A stretch of DNA of 64,000 nucleotides from Pseudoduganella dura. Its GTDB lineage: Bacteria > Pseudomonadota > Gammaproteobacteria > Burkholderiales > Burkholderiaceae_D. Location: the NCBI RefSeq assembly GCF_009727155.1, contig NZ_WNWM01000002.1:1426001-1490000 (forward strand). Direction: 5' to 3'. How positions within the stretch are numbered: position 1 is the stretch's first letter; the number at the start of each line of letters is the position of its first letter. Positions 1 through 7,605 of the stretch are shown in pieces. A program made the position numbers and the translations under genes. The notes under the pieces were generated by a model. It saw nothing but the letters and a program-made list of their open reading frames with translations, searched no databases and was not told the origin of the DNA.

Positions 1-644
1 TCGAGCGCTTCGATGCTCTCCAGCGGGGAGACTTCGAGCCGCGGATACGCCTGCAGGAAATCGTTGCGGTAGGCATACAGGCCGATGTGGCGCAACGGCA
101 GGTAGCCGTCGGGCAGCGCGGCAGGACGAGACTGCGCCGCCTGTGCGAACGCGTCGCGCGCCCAGGGAATCGTGGCGCGGCTGAAATACAGCGCGCGGCC
201 TGCCCGGTCCAGTACCACTTTGACCACGTTCGGATTGAACGCATCGGCCACCTCGTGCAGCGGATGCGCGCAGGTGGACATCGGCACATCGGCGCCGATG
301 CGGGCGGCGCAGGCGGCCAGCAGCGCCGGGTCGATCAGCGGTTCGTCGCCCTGCAGGTTGACGACCACCGCCTGGGGCGGCAGGTCGAGGGCGCGCGCCA
401 CCTCGGCGATACGGTCGGTACCGGACGGATGATCGTCGCGCGTGAGCATCGCCGCGATGCCGTGCGCGGCGCACGCTGCCAGGATCGACGGGTGATCGGT
501 GGCGACGATGATGCGGCCGGCGCCCGACAGCGCGGCGCGCTCGGCCACGCGCACGACCATCGGCTTGCCGCCAAGGTCGGCCAGCGGCTTGTCCGGCAGC
601 CGGGTCGATGCCAGCCGCGCGGGAATGATGACGGTGAAGGTCAC
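1..644 (-). CDS. kdsB: 3-deoxy-manno-octulosonate cytidylyltransferase (C-terminal end cut by window)
   Basis: Activates Kdo with CTP to give CMP-Kdo for lipopolysaccharide core synthesis in the cytoplasm. The visible N-terminal 214 residues start [20 protein letters not shown], the nucleotide-binding signature of KdsB, followed by the GGKPMVVRV segment and the conserved [11 protein letters not shown] stretch near residue 95. The family is about 250 residues long, so only some 35 C-terminal residues lie beyond position 1. I chose the GTG at 644 because homology begins exactly there; there is no ATG nearby. It follows the Trm112-like gene by 13 bp and lies in the same direction as lpxK, so it is probably in one envelope operon. 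Confidence 0.93.
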   Translation of the reverse strand, partial: MTFTVIIPARLASTRLPDKPLADLGGKPMVVRVAERAALSGAGRIIVATDHPSILAACAAHGIAAMLTRDDHPSGTDRIAEVARALDLPPQAVVVNLQGDEPLIDPALLAACAARIGADVPMSTCAHPLHEVADAFNPNVVKVVLDRAGRALYFSRATIPWARDAFAQAAQSRPAALPDGYLPLRHIGLYAYRNDFLQAYPRLEVSPLESIEAL

Positions 645-657
645 GGCAGCCGCCCGC

Positions 658-834
658 TTATTCGACGGTGTCCTGCAGCGTGCGGGCCTCGTCGGCCCAC
701 ATGATCGGGATGCCGTCGCGGACCGGATAGGCCAGGCGGTCGCCGCGGCAGATCATTTCCTGGGCTTTTTTATCGTATTCCAGCGGGCCCTTGCAAACAG
801 GGCAGACCAGGATGTCAAGCAAACGTGCGTCCAC
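658..834 (-). CDS. Trm112/YcaR-family small zinc-ribbon-like protein
   Basis: A 58-residue protein of the Trm112 (UPF0434) family, found between lpxK and kdsB in many proteobacteria. It begins with [20 protein letters not shown]; the CPVC motif and the later [18 protein letters not shown] segment are diagnostic. Only three cysteines are visible, so the zinc site is incomplete compared with eukaryotic Trm112. The start is taken as GTG at 834, the position matching family N-termini. A longer reading from an ATG at 870 would add 12 unrelated residues. It overlaps the end of lpxK by 20 bp, which suggests translational coupling. The exact role in bacteria is not settled. Confidence 0.85.
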   Translation of the reverse strand: MDARLLDILVCPVCKGPLEYDKKAQEMICRGDRLAYPVRDGIPIMWADEARTLQDTVE

Positions 835-1855
835 GGCATTTCTCCACAATGTGTTCGATGAGCGCGGCATCGATCTGCGCGTTCACCGGAACGACCCACA
901 GCCGGGGGTCGTTCCTCAGTTCTTCGATGTGCGCACATTTTACTGCATCCTTCTCGGTCATCAGGATCACTTCCGCCTCCACGTGCGCGAAGGGGCGGTC
1001 GAGAAAATCGTGATGATCGGGCAGCGGCAGTTCCTGGAACGCCAGCCCGGCATCGGCCAGCATGCGGAAGAAGCGCCCCGGGTTGCCGATGCCGGCGGCC
1101 GCCACCACGCGCCCGCGCCCGCCGATATGGCGCAGCGGTACGCGGTCGCGGCGGTCGCCGAGGCGTTCGGCGCAGTCGCCCGCCAGCACCATCTGCCAGG
1201 GGCGGCCGCCCACCCTGGCCGCCAGGCGCGGCGTCAGCGCCGGCGCATTGACCACGGTGACGTCGCGCCGGCGCGAAGGCGGTTCGCGCAGCGGCCCGGC
1301 CGGCAGGGTCCAGCCGTTGCCGACGCCCCGGCCATCGAACAGCACCACTTCGACATCGCGCTGCAGTGCATAGTGCTGCAGGCCGTCGTCGGTGACGATC
1401 ACGTTCACTTCCGGGTGCGCGGCCAGCAGCGCCCTGCCCGCCTCGGCGCGGTCGCGGCAGACGAACACCGGGCAGGCGGCGCGGGTGGCGATCAGCACCG
1501 GCTCGTCGCCCGCCTCGGCAGGCGTGGACAGCGCGGTGACGGCGCGCGGCCCGGCGGGGCTTGTCCCGCCGCCCTTGCCGCCGAAGCCGCGCGAAATCAC
1601 GCCCGGCGTCAGGCCCGCCGCGCGCAGCCGCTCGACCAGCCAGATCGTCAGCGGCGTCTTGCCCGTGCCGCCGATGAAGATGTTGCCCACCACGATCACG
1701 GGCACCGGCAGCCGGCTCGATTTCAGCACGCCGGCCCGGTACAGCCAACCGCGCAGGGCCGTCAGCGCGCGGAACAGCAGCGATACGGGATACAGCGCGC
1801 AAGCCAGCGGGCCGCGCCTGAGCCAGGCGCGGGTGAGGGTCGATTCGAGGTTCAT
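815..1855 (-). CDS. lpxK: tetraacyldisaccharide 4'-kinase
   Basis: Phosphorylates the 4' position of the lipid A disaccharide at the inner membrane. The 346-residue product has a hydrophobic N-terminal segment ([20 protein letters not shown], about residues 16-36) that anchors it, then the LpxK P-loop [12 protein letters not shown] near residues 57-68. Conserved downstream segments include SRGFGGKG and [13 protein letters not shown]. The ATG at 1855 gives the standard [15 protein letters not shown] start; the longer open frame to 1945 contains only the upstream repeat region. Length fits the family (about 330-350). The neighbouring Trm112-like and kdsB genes also serve lipopolysaccharide assembly. 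Confidence 0.94.
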   Translation of the reverse strand: MNLESTLTRAWLRRGPLACALYPVSLLFRALTALRGWLYRAGVLKSSRLPVPVIVVGNIFIGGTGKTPLTIWLVERLRAAGLTPGVISRGFGGKGGGTSPAGPRAVTALSTPAEAGDEPVLIATRAACPVFVCRDRAEAGRALLAAHPEVNVIVTDDGLQHYALQRDVEVVLFDGRGVGNGWTLPAGPLREPPSRRRDVTVVNAPALTPRLAARVGGRPWQMVLAGDCAERLGDRRDRVPLRHIGGRGRVVAAAGIGNPGRFFRMLADAGLAFQELPLPDHHDFLDRPFAHVEAEVILMTEKDAVKCAHIEELRNDPRLWVVPVNAQIDAALIEHIVEKCRGRTFA

Positions 1856-1917
1856 TGGTCGCGAGTCAGTGGATCGGAAGCCGCCGGCCGTGGGCGAACG
1901 GGATGGCGTGACGGGCC

Positions 1918-1969
1918 ACGCTTGTTTTCCACGCTTGTTTTCCACCCTTGTTTTCCACGCTTACTTGCC
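1918..1969. repeat. 13-bp tandem repeat, about four units, overlapping the exbD stop codon
   Basis: On the plus strand, acgcttgttttcc occurs at 1918-1930 and 1931-1943, acccttgttttcc at 1944-1956, and acgcttacttgcc at 1957-1969. The last unit matches the others at 10 of 13 positions. It holds the final glycine and lysine codons and the TAA of exbD (read on the minus strand), so the array appears to have grown from the 3' end of that gene. It fills part of the 105-bp gap between exbD and lpxK. Confidence 0.85.
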
Positions 1970-2383
1970 GGCCCCGGTCTGCGCCGCGAACGTCAGCTTG
2001 CCGAAACCGGCGATGCGCGCCGCCTCCATCACGTTGACCACCATCTGGTGCATCGCGAACTGGTCGGCATTGACCACGACCACCGGGTCGCTGCCCGGCT
2101 TCGCCGCCGCTTTCAGCACCGACGCCAGCCCGGCCACGTCGCGGAACGAGACCTGCTCGCCGTTGATCGTGTAGTTGCCCTTGGCATCGACCGTCACGTC
2201 GATCTGCTCCGGCTTTTCGGCCGCCTTCTGCGCATCGGCCGTGGGCAGCGTGATCTGCAGCTCGGTGAACTTGCTGTAGGTCGTCGTCACCATCAGGAAG
2301 ATCAGGATCACCAGCAGAACGTCGATGAACGGGATCAGGTTGATCTCCGGGTCTTCCCGGCGCGCACCCTTGCGAAAATTCAT
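1961..2383 (-). CDS. exbD: ExbD/TolR-family biopolymer transport protein
   Basis: A 140-residue inner-membrane protein that, with ExbB, forms the proton-driven motor energising outer-membrane transport through TonB. It has the classic short cytoplasmic N-terminus (MNFRKGARREDPEINLIPFIDVLLVILIF), where the aspartate in PFIDVLLVI (about residue 21) is the conserved proton-path residue, then one membrane helix and a periplasmic domain. It lies 37 bp downstream of exbB in the same direction. No tonB gene follows, as in other Burkholderiales where this exbBD pair sits beside lpxK; it could equally be called TolR-like. Confidence 0.92.
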   Translation of the reverse strand: MNFRKGARREDPEINLIPFIDVLLVILIFLMVTTTYSKFTELQITLPTADAQKAAEKPEQIDVTVDAKGNYTINGEQVSFRDVAGLASVLKAAAKPGSDPVVVVNADQFAMHQMVVNVMEAARIAGFGKLTFAAQTGAGK

Positions 2384-2420
2384 GTGCCTTGCCCCCCTGT
2401 ACCTGGACGCATGTGCGCGC

Positions 2421-3023
2421 TCACTGGCGCGCGCCGTGGACCACGTCGACGAAGCGCACGGCCTGCTGCTCCATCTGGATCACGTAGCCGTCCACCAGCG
2501 CGCGGAAGTGGCGGTAGAACACCAGCGTGGGCATCGCGATCGCCAGGCCGAAACCGGTGTTGTACAGCGCCACCGAAATGCCGTGCGCGAGCTGCGTGGG
2601 GTTGTTGCTGCCGGAGCCCGCGCCGAACAGTTCGATCATGCCGACCACCGTGCCGAACAGGCCCATCAGTGGCGCCAGCGAAGCGATCGTGCCCAGCGTC
2701 GTCAGGAAGCGCTCCAGCGTGTGGGCGACACCGCTGCCGGCTTCCTCGATCGATTCCTTCATCACCTCGCGCGGCGCGCTGACGTTGCGCAGCGCGGCGG
2801 ACAGCACCACGCCCAGCGGCGAACTGGTCTCGAGCTTGCCGAGGATCTCGGGCGTGATGTTGCCGCTGCGGTAGACGCGCACCACCTCGTCGAGCAGGTT
2901 GGGTGGAATGATCCGGGCCTGCCGCAACGTCATCAGACGCTCGATGACCAGCGCGGTGGCAACGATGGAAGCGATCAGCAGCGGCCAGATCGGCCAGCCG
3001 GCGGCTTGAAAGATGGCGAGCAA
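2421..3023 (-). CDS. exbB: ExbB/TolQ/MotA-family proton channel protein
   Basis: A 200-residue inner-membrane protein, partner of ExbD. The sequence LLAIFQAAGWPIWPLLIASIVATALVIERL gives the first helix. The conserved LTTLGTIASLAPLMGLFGTVVGMIELF block (about residues 115-145) and the helix NTGFGLAIAMPTLVFYRHF form the channel. I start it at TTG 3023 because AAGGAG lies 6 bp upstream and family members start at this point. An open frame continues to 3251 but reads through the upstream repeat region. Translation therefore begins immediately beside the DnaA-box-like repeat array. Confidence 0.9.
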   Translation of the reverse strand: MLAIFQAAGWPIWPLLIASIVATALVIERLMTLRQARIIPPNLLDEVVRVYRSGNITPEILGKLETSSPLGVVLSAALRNVSAPREVMKESIEEAGSGVAHTLERFLTTLGTIASLAPLMGLFGTVVGMIELFGAGSGSNNPTQLAHGISVALYNTGFGLAIAMPTLVFYRHFRALVDGYVIQMEQQAVRFVDVVHGARQ

Positions 3024-3150
3024 AACGAACTCCTTGTAAAAGCGCAGACGCGCAATGTAGCGTGTTGCCGAGGTGGCGGCAAGTGTGGACAGGCACGATG
3101 TCCCCGCCTGGGACCCCGTGCGCGCCGCTGCGCCACCATCGCCTGCCATG

Positions 3151-3173
3151 TTTTGCACAAATTCTGTGGAAAA
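3151..3173. promoter_or_regulatory. inverted pair of consensus DnaA-box-like 9-mers (repeat unit 1)
   Basis: TTTTGCACA at 3151-3159 and TGTGGAAAA at 3165-3173 both fit the DnaA box consensus TTWTNCACA (in opposite orientation), 5 bp apart. TGTGCGCAA follows at 3177-3185. Binding by DnaA is an inference from the motif only. Confidence 0.45.
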
Positions 3174-3724
3174 GACTGTGCGCAATGCCGACTCAACATT
3201 ATAAGTCATTGATTTATAAGTAAAATACTTTGTAGCACATTTTTTGAGCAAAGGCTATGCCGCCAGCCGCCCGGGGTTCTTCACAACTTCTGTGGACAAT
3301 ATTGTTGGCAACGCTGCCGGCATGCATGCAAGTCGTTGTTTAAGCAGGTAATTTTCAATGTGCGCAAAATGCTTGCAGTACCGCGGCAAGACCCGTCCCG
3401 GGCAGGCGGCCTTCTGCACAGTAACTGTTGATAAGATTGTTGGCAAGGCACTCCGGAGATTGGAAAGTCTTTGATTTATAAGGATAAAATAACAAAGCTC
3501 AAAAATGAGGCAATGGCAGGAAATTGCCGGTTTTTTTGCTCGACTGGCCGGGCTGCTCTCCTTCTGCACAAAATCTGTGGACAATATTGTGCGCAATGCG
3601 GCTGGTAAGCCGCAACCCTGTTGATTCTTAAGGAAAAAACGTCAACGCCCAAAAATTAGGCAGACGCGGCGAAGACGATGCGGTTGCAGGTACCCCCGAA
3701 AAGATGGCCTTTCTGCACAGCTTG

Positions 3725-3733
3725 TGTGGATAA
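3725..3733 (-). promoter_or_regulatory. perfect strong DnaA-box match (repeat unit 5)
   Basis: TGTGGATAA is the reverse complement of TTATCCACA, the high-affinity DnaA box. It is preceded by TTCTGCACA at 3711-3719 and followed by TTGTGGGAAA, the same arrangement as the other units. Function is inferred. Confidence 0.5.
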
Positions 3734-4050
3734 AATTGTGGGAAAGCAGGAAAATCGGAGCGCAACCCGTTGATTTTCCTGATAAATATTTTCGTGCGGA
3801 AATTTTTGGCAAGCGCCTGGAAGTTGTCCACGTTCCCCACAGATTCTGTGGATATCTTTGTGTGTAAGAATCTGCACTGTAGGGGAAGTCCTTGATTTGT
3901 AAGAATAATCTTACGCTGCCCACGAATGCGGCAATCGTTTTTATCCTTATAAATCAGCAGGTTGGAAATACACCTTGCTGTTTTAAGCGAGATATGACAT
4001 AAGCATGACCGCTTGATGACTCTGTGGACAGAATCCGCGATGACTAACCG

Positions 4051-5409
4051 ATGACTACCTTCGACCGCCCCGATTCAGCCCCCGGCCAGAGCGCCGTGAT
4101 CACTGTCAGCGCGCTGAACCAGGCCGTCTCCCGGCTGCTGGAACGGTCTTTTCCATTGACCTGGATCGCCGGGGAAATTTCCAACTTCACGCGTGCCAGT
4201 TCCGGGCACTGGTATTTCACGTTGAAGGATGACGCCGCACAAGTGCGCGCCGTGATGTTCCGCGGCCGTGCCCAGTATGCCGGCTTCGTGCCGCGCGAAG
4301 GCGACAAGGTCGAGGTGCGCGCGCTGGTGACGCTGTACGGCCCGCGTGGCGACTACCAGATCAACGTGGAGGCGATCCGCCGCGCCGGCGTCGGCGCGCT
4401 GTTCGAAGCCTTCATGCGCCTGAAGGAGCGCCTGTCCGCGGCCGGCCTGTTCGACGAGGACCGCAAGCGCGCCCTGCCCCTGTTTGCCCGCACGATCGGC
4501 ATCGTCACCAGCCCGCAGGCGGCGGCGCTGCGCGACGTGCTGACCGCCCTGCGCCGCCGCGCGCCGCACGTGAAGGTGGTGCTTTATCCCACGCTCGTGC
4601 AGGGCCAGCTGGCCGCCGAGCAGATCGCGCTGGCGATCCGCACCGCTTCGGCGCGCGCCGAGTGCGACGTGCTGCTGGTCTGCCGCGGCGGCGGCAGCAT
4701 CGAGGACCTGTGGTGCTTCAACGATGAGGCGGTGGCCTATGCAATCGCCGAATGCGCCATGCCGGTGATTTCCGGCGTGGGCCACGAGACCGATTTCACG
4801 ATCGCCGATTTCGCCGCCGACCTGCGCGCCGCCACGCCCACCGCGGCCGCGGAGCTGGCCGCCACACCGCGCGGCGACTGGCTTGCATCGTTGCGGGCCG
4901 ACGCCACCGACCTGCACCGCGCGATGCGCCGCACGCTGAACGACGCCGCGCAAACGCTCGACCACCAGAGCCGCCGCCTGCTCAGCCCCACGGCGCGGAT
5001 CCGCCAGCAGCGCCTGGCCCTGCTGGCGCTGTCGACGGCGCTGATGCATGCCACGCGCACACCCGTCAACCAGTCACGCCACGCGCTGGAACGCCTGGCC
5101 GGACGGCTGGCCGCGCAGCGACCGGACACGCGCGCCGCGCGGGCGCACCTGGGCGCATTGCAGCACCGCTGCGCCGTCAACATGGCCAGCCGCGTGCAGC
5201 GCGAACGCGAGGCGCTCGGCGCGCTGGCCGCGCAGCTCGAAATGCTGAACCCGCAACGCACGCTGGAGCGCGGCTACGCGATCATTGCCGACAGCAAGGG
5301 CGCGATCCTGCGCTCGCCGGCACAGCTGCAGCCGCGCCGCAAGCTGCGCGTGCGGCTGGCCGAAGGCAGTGCCGACATCACCGTGTCCGGGGTACAACCC
5401 ACGCTTTAA
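4051..5409 (+). CDS. xseA: exodeoxyribonuclease VII large subunit
   Basis: Catalytic subunit of ExoVII, which degrades single-stranded DNA to oligonucleotides in both directions. The 452-residue protein has the N-terminal OB-fold ([30 protein letters not shown], residues 17-46, then [20 protein letters not shown]), the catalytic domain with [16 protein letters not shown] and [43 protein letters not shown] near 245-270, and a coiled-coil C-terminal half. The end [13 protein letters not shown] is typical. Length matches the family. The small subunit xseB is not adjacent. It is divergent from exbB across the repeat array. Confidence 0.96.
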   Translation: MTTFDRPDSAPGQSAVITVSALNQAVSRLLERSFPLTWIAGEISNFTRASSGHWYFTLKDDAAQVRAVMFRGRAQYAGFVPREGDKVEVRALVTLYGPRGDYQINVEAIRRAGVGALFEAFMRLKERLSAAGLFDEDRKRALPLFARTIGIVTSPQAAALRDVLTALRRRAPHVKVVLYPTLVQGQLAAEQIALAIRTASARAECDVLLVCRGGGSIEDLWCFNDEAVAYAIAECAMPVISGVGHETDFTIADFAADLRAATPTAAAELAATPRGDWLASLRADATDLHRAMRRTLNDAAQTLDHQSRRLLSPTARIRQQRLALLALSTALMHATRTPVNQSRHALERLAGRLAAQRPDTRAARAHLGALQHRCAVNMASRVQREREALGALAAQLEMLNPQRTLERGYAIIADSKGAILRSPAQLQPRRKLRVRLAEGSADITVSGVQPTL

Positions 5410-5460
5410 AGTCGTTCTAGTATGTTAATCTTGCCTGTCGGTACACCCACGAGATAACAA

Positions 5461-6486
5461 TTGAACAAACCAACAGCGCCAGCAGTGGCAGCCGGGCCTT
5501 CGACCCTGCTCGACGTCGCCCGGGAGGCGGGCGTCTCACCGTCGACCGTATCGCGCATCCTGAACGGCACGGCCCGCGTATCCGACGACAAGCGGCAAGC
5601 CGTGATGAAGGCCATCGCGCGCACCAACTTCGCGCCGAACCTGATGGCGCAGGGCCTGAAAAAGGGCCGCTCGCACACGATCGGCATCATCGTGCAGGAC
5701 ATCTCGTCGCCGTTCTTCGACGAGACGCTGCACGGCGTCGACGACGGCCTGAAAGGCACCGGCTATGCGTCCGTCATCGTCACCGGCCACTGGAGCGCGC
5801 TGGAGGAAGCGGACCGGATCCGGCTGCTGCTGGCGCGCAAGGTGGACGGCATCATCCTGCTCTCCGGCAACCTGCCGGACGAAGAATTGCTGCACTTCGC
5901 CACGCAGCGGCCGATCGTCGTTACCGGCCGCGCACTCGATGCGCCGAATGCGCTGGGCTTCACGATGGACAACGAGCATGGCGCCTACCTGGCCGTGCAG
6001 CACCTGATCGAACTGGGCCACCGCCGCATCGCGTTCGTGTCGGGGCCGCCCAGCCATGCGGATGCATCGAGCCGCCTGCGCGGCTACCGCAAGGCGCTGG
6101 AAGGCGCCGGCATCGCCGTCGACCCGGCACTGGTCGTAGAAGGCAACTTCCACGAGAACAGCGGCCTGATCGCGATCAACCACCTGTTCGAGACGCGCCA
6201 GGAGTTTTCCGCCGTGTTCGCGGCCAACGACCAGAGCGCCTATGGCGTGCGGCTGGCCCTGTATCGCAAGGGCGTGCGCGTGCCGGAAGACGTGTCGCTG
6301 GTGGGTTTCGACGACCTGCCCGGTTCATCGTTCACCACGCCGCCGCTGACCACGGTGCGCCAGCCGCTGTACGAGATCGGCCTGACCGCGATCACCGCGC
6401 TGCTGCGGCTGATCAGCGGCGACCGGGTGCCCACGCGCGTACCGCCGGTCGAACTGGTGATCCGCGAGACCACGCTGCCGCGCTGA
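5461..6486 (+). CDS. LacI-family transcriptional regulator
   Basis: A 341-residue sugar-type repressor. The helix-turn-helix is at residues 17-42 (LLDVAREAGVSPSTVSRILNG), followed by the hinge helix near PNLMAQGLKKGRSHTIGIIV and a periplasmic-binding-protein-like effector domain. It ends with the conserved GFDDLPGSSFTTPPLTTVRQP segment. The start is TTG at 5461; no ATG fits better and the N-terminus upstream of the HTH is already 16 residues. It stands alone between xseA and sodB with no sugar gene beside it, so its target and ligand cannot be read from context. Confidence 0.9.
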   Translation: MNKPTAPAVAAGPSTLLDVAREAGVSPSTVSRILNGTARVSDDKRQAVMKAIARTNFAPNLMAQGLKKGRSHTIGIIVQDISSPFFDETLHGVDDGLKGTGYASVIVTGHWSALEEADRIRLLLARKVDGIILLSGNLPDEELLHFATQRPIVVTGRALDAPNALGFTMDNEHGAYLAVQHLIELGHRRIAFVSGPPSHADASSRLRGYRKALEGAGIAVDPALVVEGNFHENSGLIAINHLFETRQEFSAVFAANDQSAYGVRLALYRKGVRVPEDVSLVGFDDLPGSSFTTPPLTTVRQPLYEIGLTAITALLRLISGDRVPTRVPPVELVIRETTLPR

Positions 6487-6673
6487 CGCGCCTTGCACGG
6501 CACGGCGGCCTGGCGCAGTTATCTGAAGCAAGCGGGAAAACGCAGTCGATCCGATATACGCGGTCGCGCAGGCTCACTATTCGAAAGGGTTTCGGCAGGG
6601 CGGCGGGGGACGCATTACAATGATGGGCGTTTTGAAAACGTTGATTCTTCAGTCCCCTCATAAGGAAATACAC

Positions 6674-7252
6674 ATGGAACATACTCTGCCTCCCCTGCCG
6701 TACGCCAAGGATGCCCTGCTGCCGCACATCTCGGCTGAAACGCTGGAATACCACTACGGCAAGCACCACCAGGCTTACGTCACGAACCTGAACAACCTGA
6801 TCAAGGGCACCGAGTTCGAGAACCTGTCCCTGGAAGAAATCATCAAGAAATCCTCCGGCGGCATCTTCAACAACTCCGCGCAGGTGTGGAACCATACGTT
6901 CTTCTGGCACTGCATGGCACCGAACGCCGGCGGCGCGCCGACCGGCCCGGTGGCCGACGCGATCAACGCCAAGTGGGGTGCGTTCGACAAGTTCAAGGAA
7001 GAATTCTCCAAGTCGGCCGTCGGCAACTTCGGTTCCGGCTGGACCTGGCTGGTGAAGAAGGCCGACGGTTCCGTCGACATCGTCAACACGTCGAACGCCG
7101 CCACGCCGCTGACCACCGAGAACAAGCCGCTGCTGACCGTGGACGTGTGGGAACATGCGTACTACATCGACTACCGCAACGCGCGTCCGAAGTTCGTTGA
7201 ATCGTGGTGGAACCTGGTCAACTGGGAATTCGTGAACCAGAACTTCGCCTGA
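6674..7252 (+). CDS. sodB: iron superoxide dismutase
   Basis: Cytoplasmic Fe-SOD that dismutates superoxide. The 192-residue protein contains the four metal ligands in the usual places: His in [11 protein letters not shown] (about 27), His in [11 protein letters not shown] (about 74), and Asp and His in [13 protein letters not shown] (about 157-161). The glutamine in NNSAQVWNH is the Fe-type hydrogen-bond residue. I start at ATG 6674, after TAAGGAAA, rather than the in-frame ATG at 6620, because homology begins at [15 protein letters not shown]. The gene is followed by a strong hairpin. Confidence 0.97.
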   Translation: MEHTLPPLPYAKDALLPHISAETLEYHYGKHHQAYVTNLNNLIKGTEFENLSLEEIIKKSSGGIFNNSAQVWNHTFFWHCMAPNAGGAPTGPVADAINAKWGAFDKFKEEFSKSAVGNFGSGWTWLVKKADGSVDIVNTSNAATPLTTENKPLLTVDVWEHAYYIDYRNARPKFVESWWNLVNWEFVNQNFA

Positions 7253-7289
7253 ATGTGACGTGCTCCGGTTCCGGGGCACGGTTCGGCAA

Positions 7290-7312
7290 ACGGCCCGCCT
7301 CGCGCGGGCCGT
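7290..7312 (+). terminator. hairpin after sodB
   Basis: The 9-bp arms acggcccgc (7290-7298) and gcgggccgt (7304-7312) pair perfectly around a 5-nt loop, 38 bp after the sodB stop. Only short T runs follow, so it may be a weak intrinsic terminator. Confidence 0.6.
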
Positions 7313-7469
7313 GTCGTTTGATCGGGGCGTTGTTCGCATTCACTGTGTAATGCTTCAAGGAATGGAAATTTTTCAGCAAACTGGCCCGACTTCCCGCGAA
7401 AAGCGCCTTGATCAGCCATAACCTTCGTAGCGCGACCGCTTCGTGGCCCCCTCCCTTCCCCGCTTTGCC

Positions 7470-7483
7470 TTGATATAGATCAA
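7470..7483 (+). promoter_or_regulatory. FNR/Anr-type box upstream of the multidomain esterase
   Basis: TTGATATAGATCAA is an exact match to the FNR/Anr consensus TTGAT-N4-ATCAA. It lies 122 bp before the start of the esterase gene at 7606, in a 290-bp stretch with no gene. It suggests oxygen- or redox-responsive control; direct evidence is only the motif. Confidence 0.6.
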
Positions 7484-7605
7484 AGCCCAACCGTCCCTCC
7501 TGATCGCATGCTGGCGGTTCGCATCGATTACATTGGCTGGCAGGCAGCACCGCGCCTTCCTGAACGCCTCGAACCCATTCCGCAACCATGCGGCAGGAGA
7601 CCGAC

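Larger units (their letters stand above)
3024..4050. repeat. gene-free AT-rich region with seven DnaA-box-like repeat units
   Basis: This kilobase between the divergent exbB and xseA genes has no credible coding sequence. Repeat cores (CTGTGGA or close variants) lie at about 3164, 3290, 3425, 3575, 3724, 3846 and 4022, spaced 122-176 bp. A full unit reads roughly TTCTGCACA, 4-5 nt, TGTGGATAA, 2 nt, TTGTGNGNAA. Each 9-mer resembles the DnaA box TTWTNCACA, one inverted and two direct. Units 1, 3, 4, 5 and 6 are followed 26-45 bp later by an AT-rich TTGATTTATAAG-like segment. A third module (CCCAAAAATTAGGCA-like) follows some of these. The units are diverged, so this is an old or constrained array. 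Confidence 0.75.

Noticed and set aside
791-2782. 663-codon plus-strand open frame over lpxK, exbD and exbB
   Set aside because: Shadow of three genes with family motifs on the other strand.
3255-3923. Minus-strand open frames of 70-113 codons in the repeat region
   Set aside because: They are composed of the non-coding repeats, lack ribosome sites and change frame between units.
3024-4050. Calling the repeat region oriC
   Set aside because: DnaA-box-like motifs are clear, but dnaA, dnaN, gyrB or other origin neighbours are absent, and skew data are not available.
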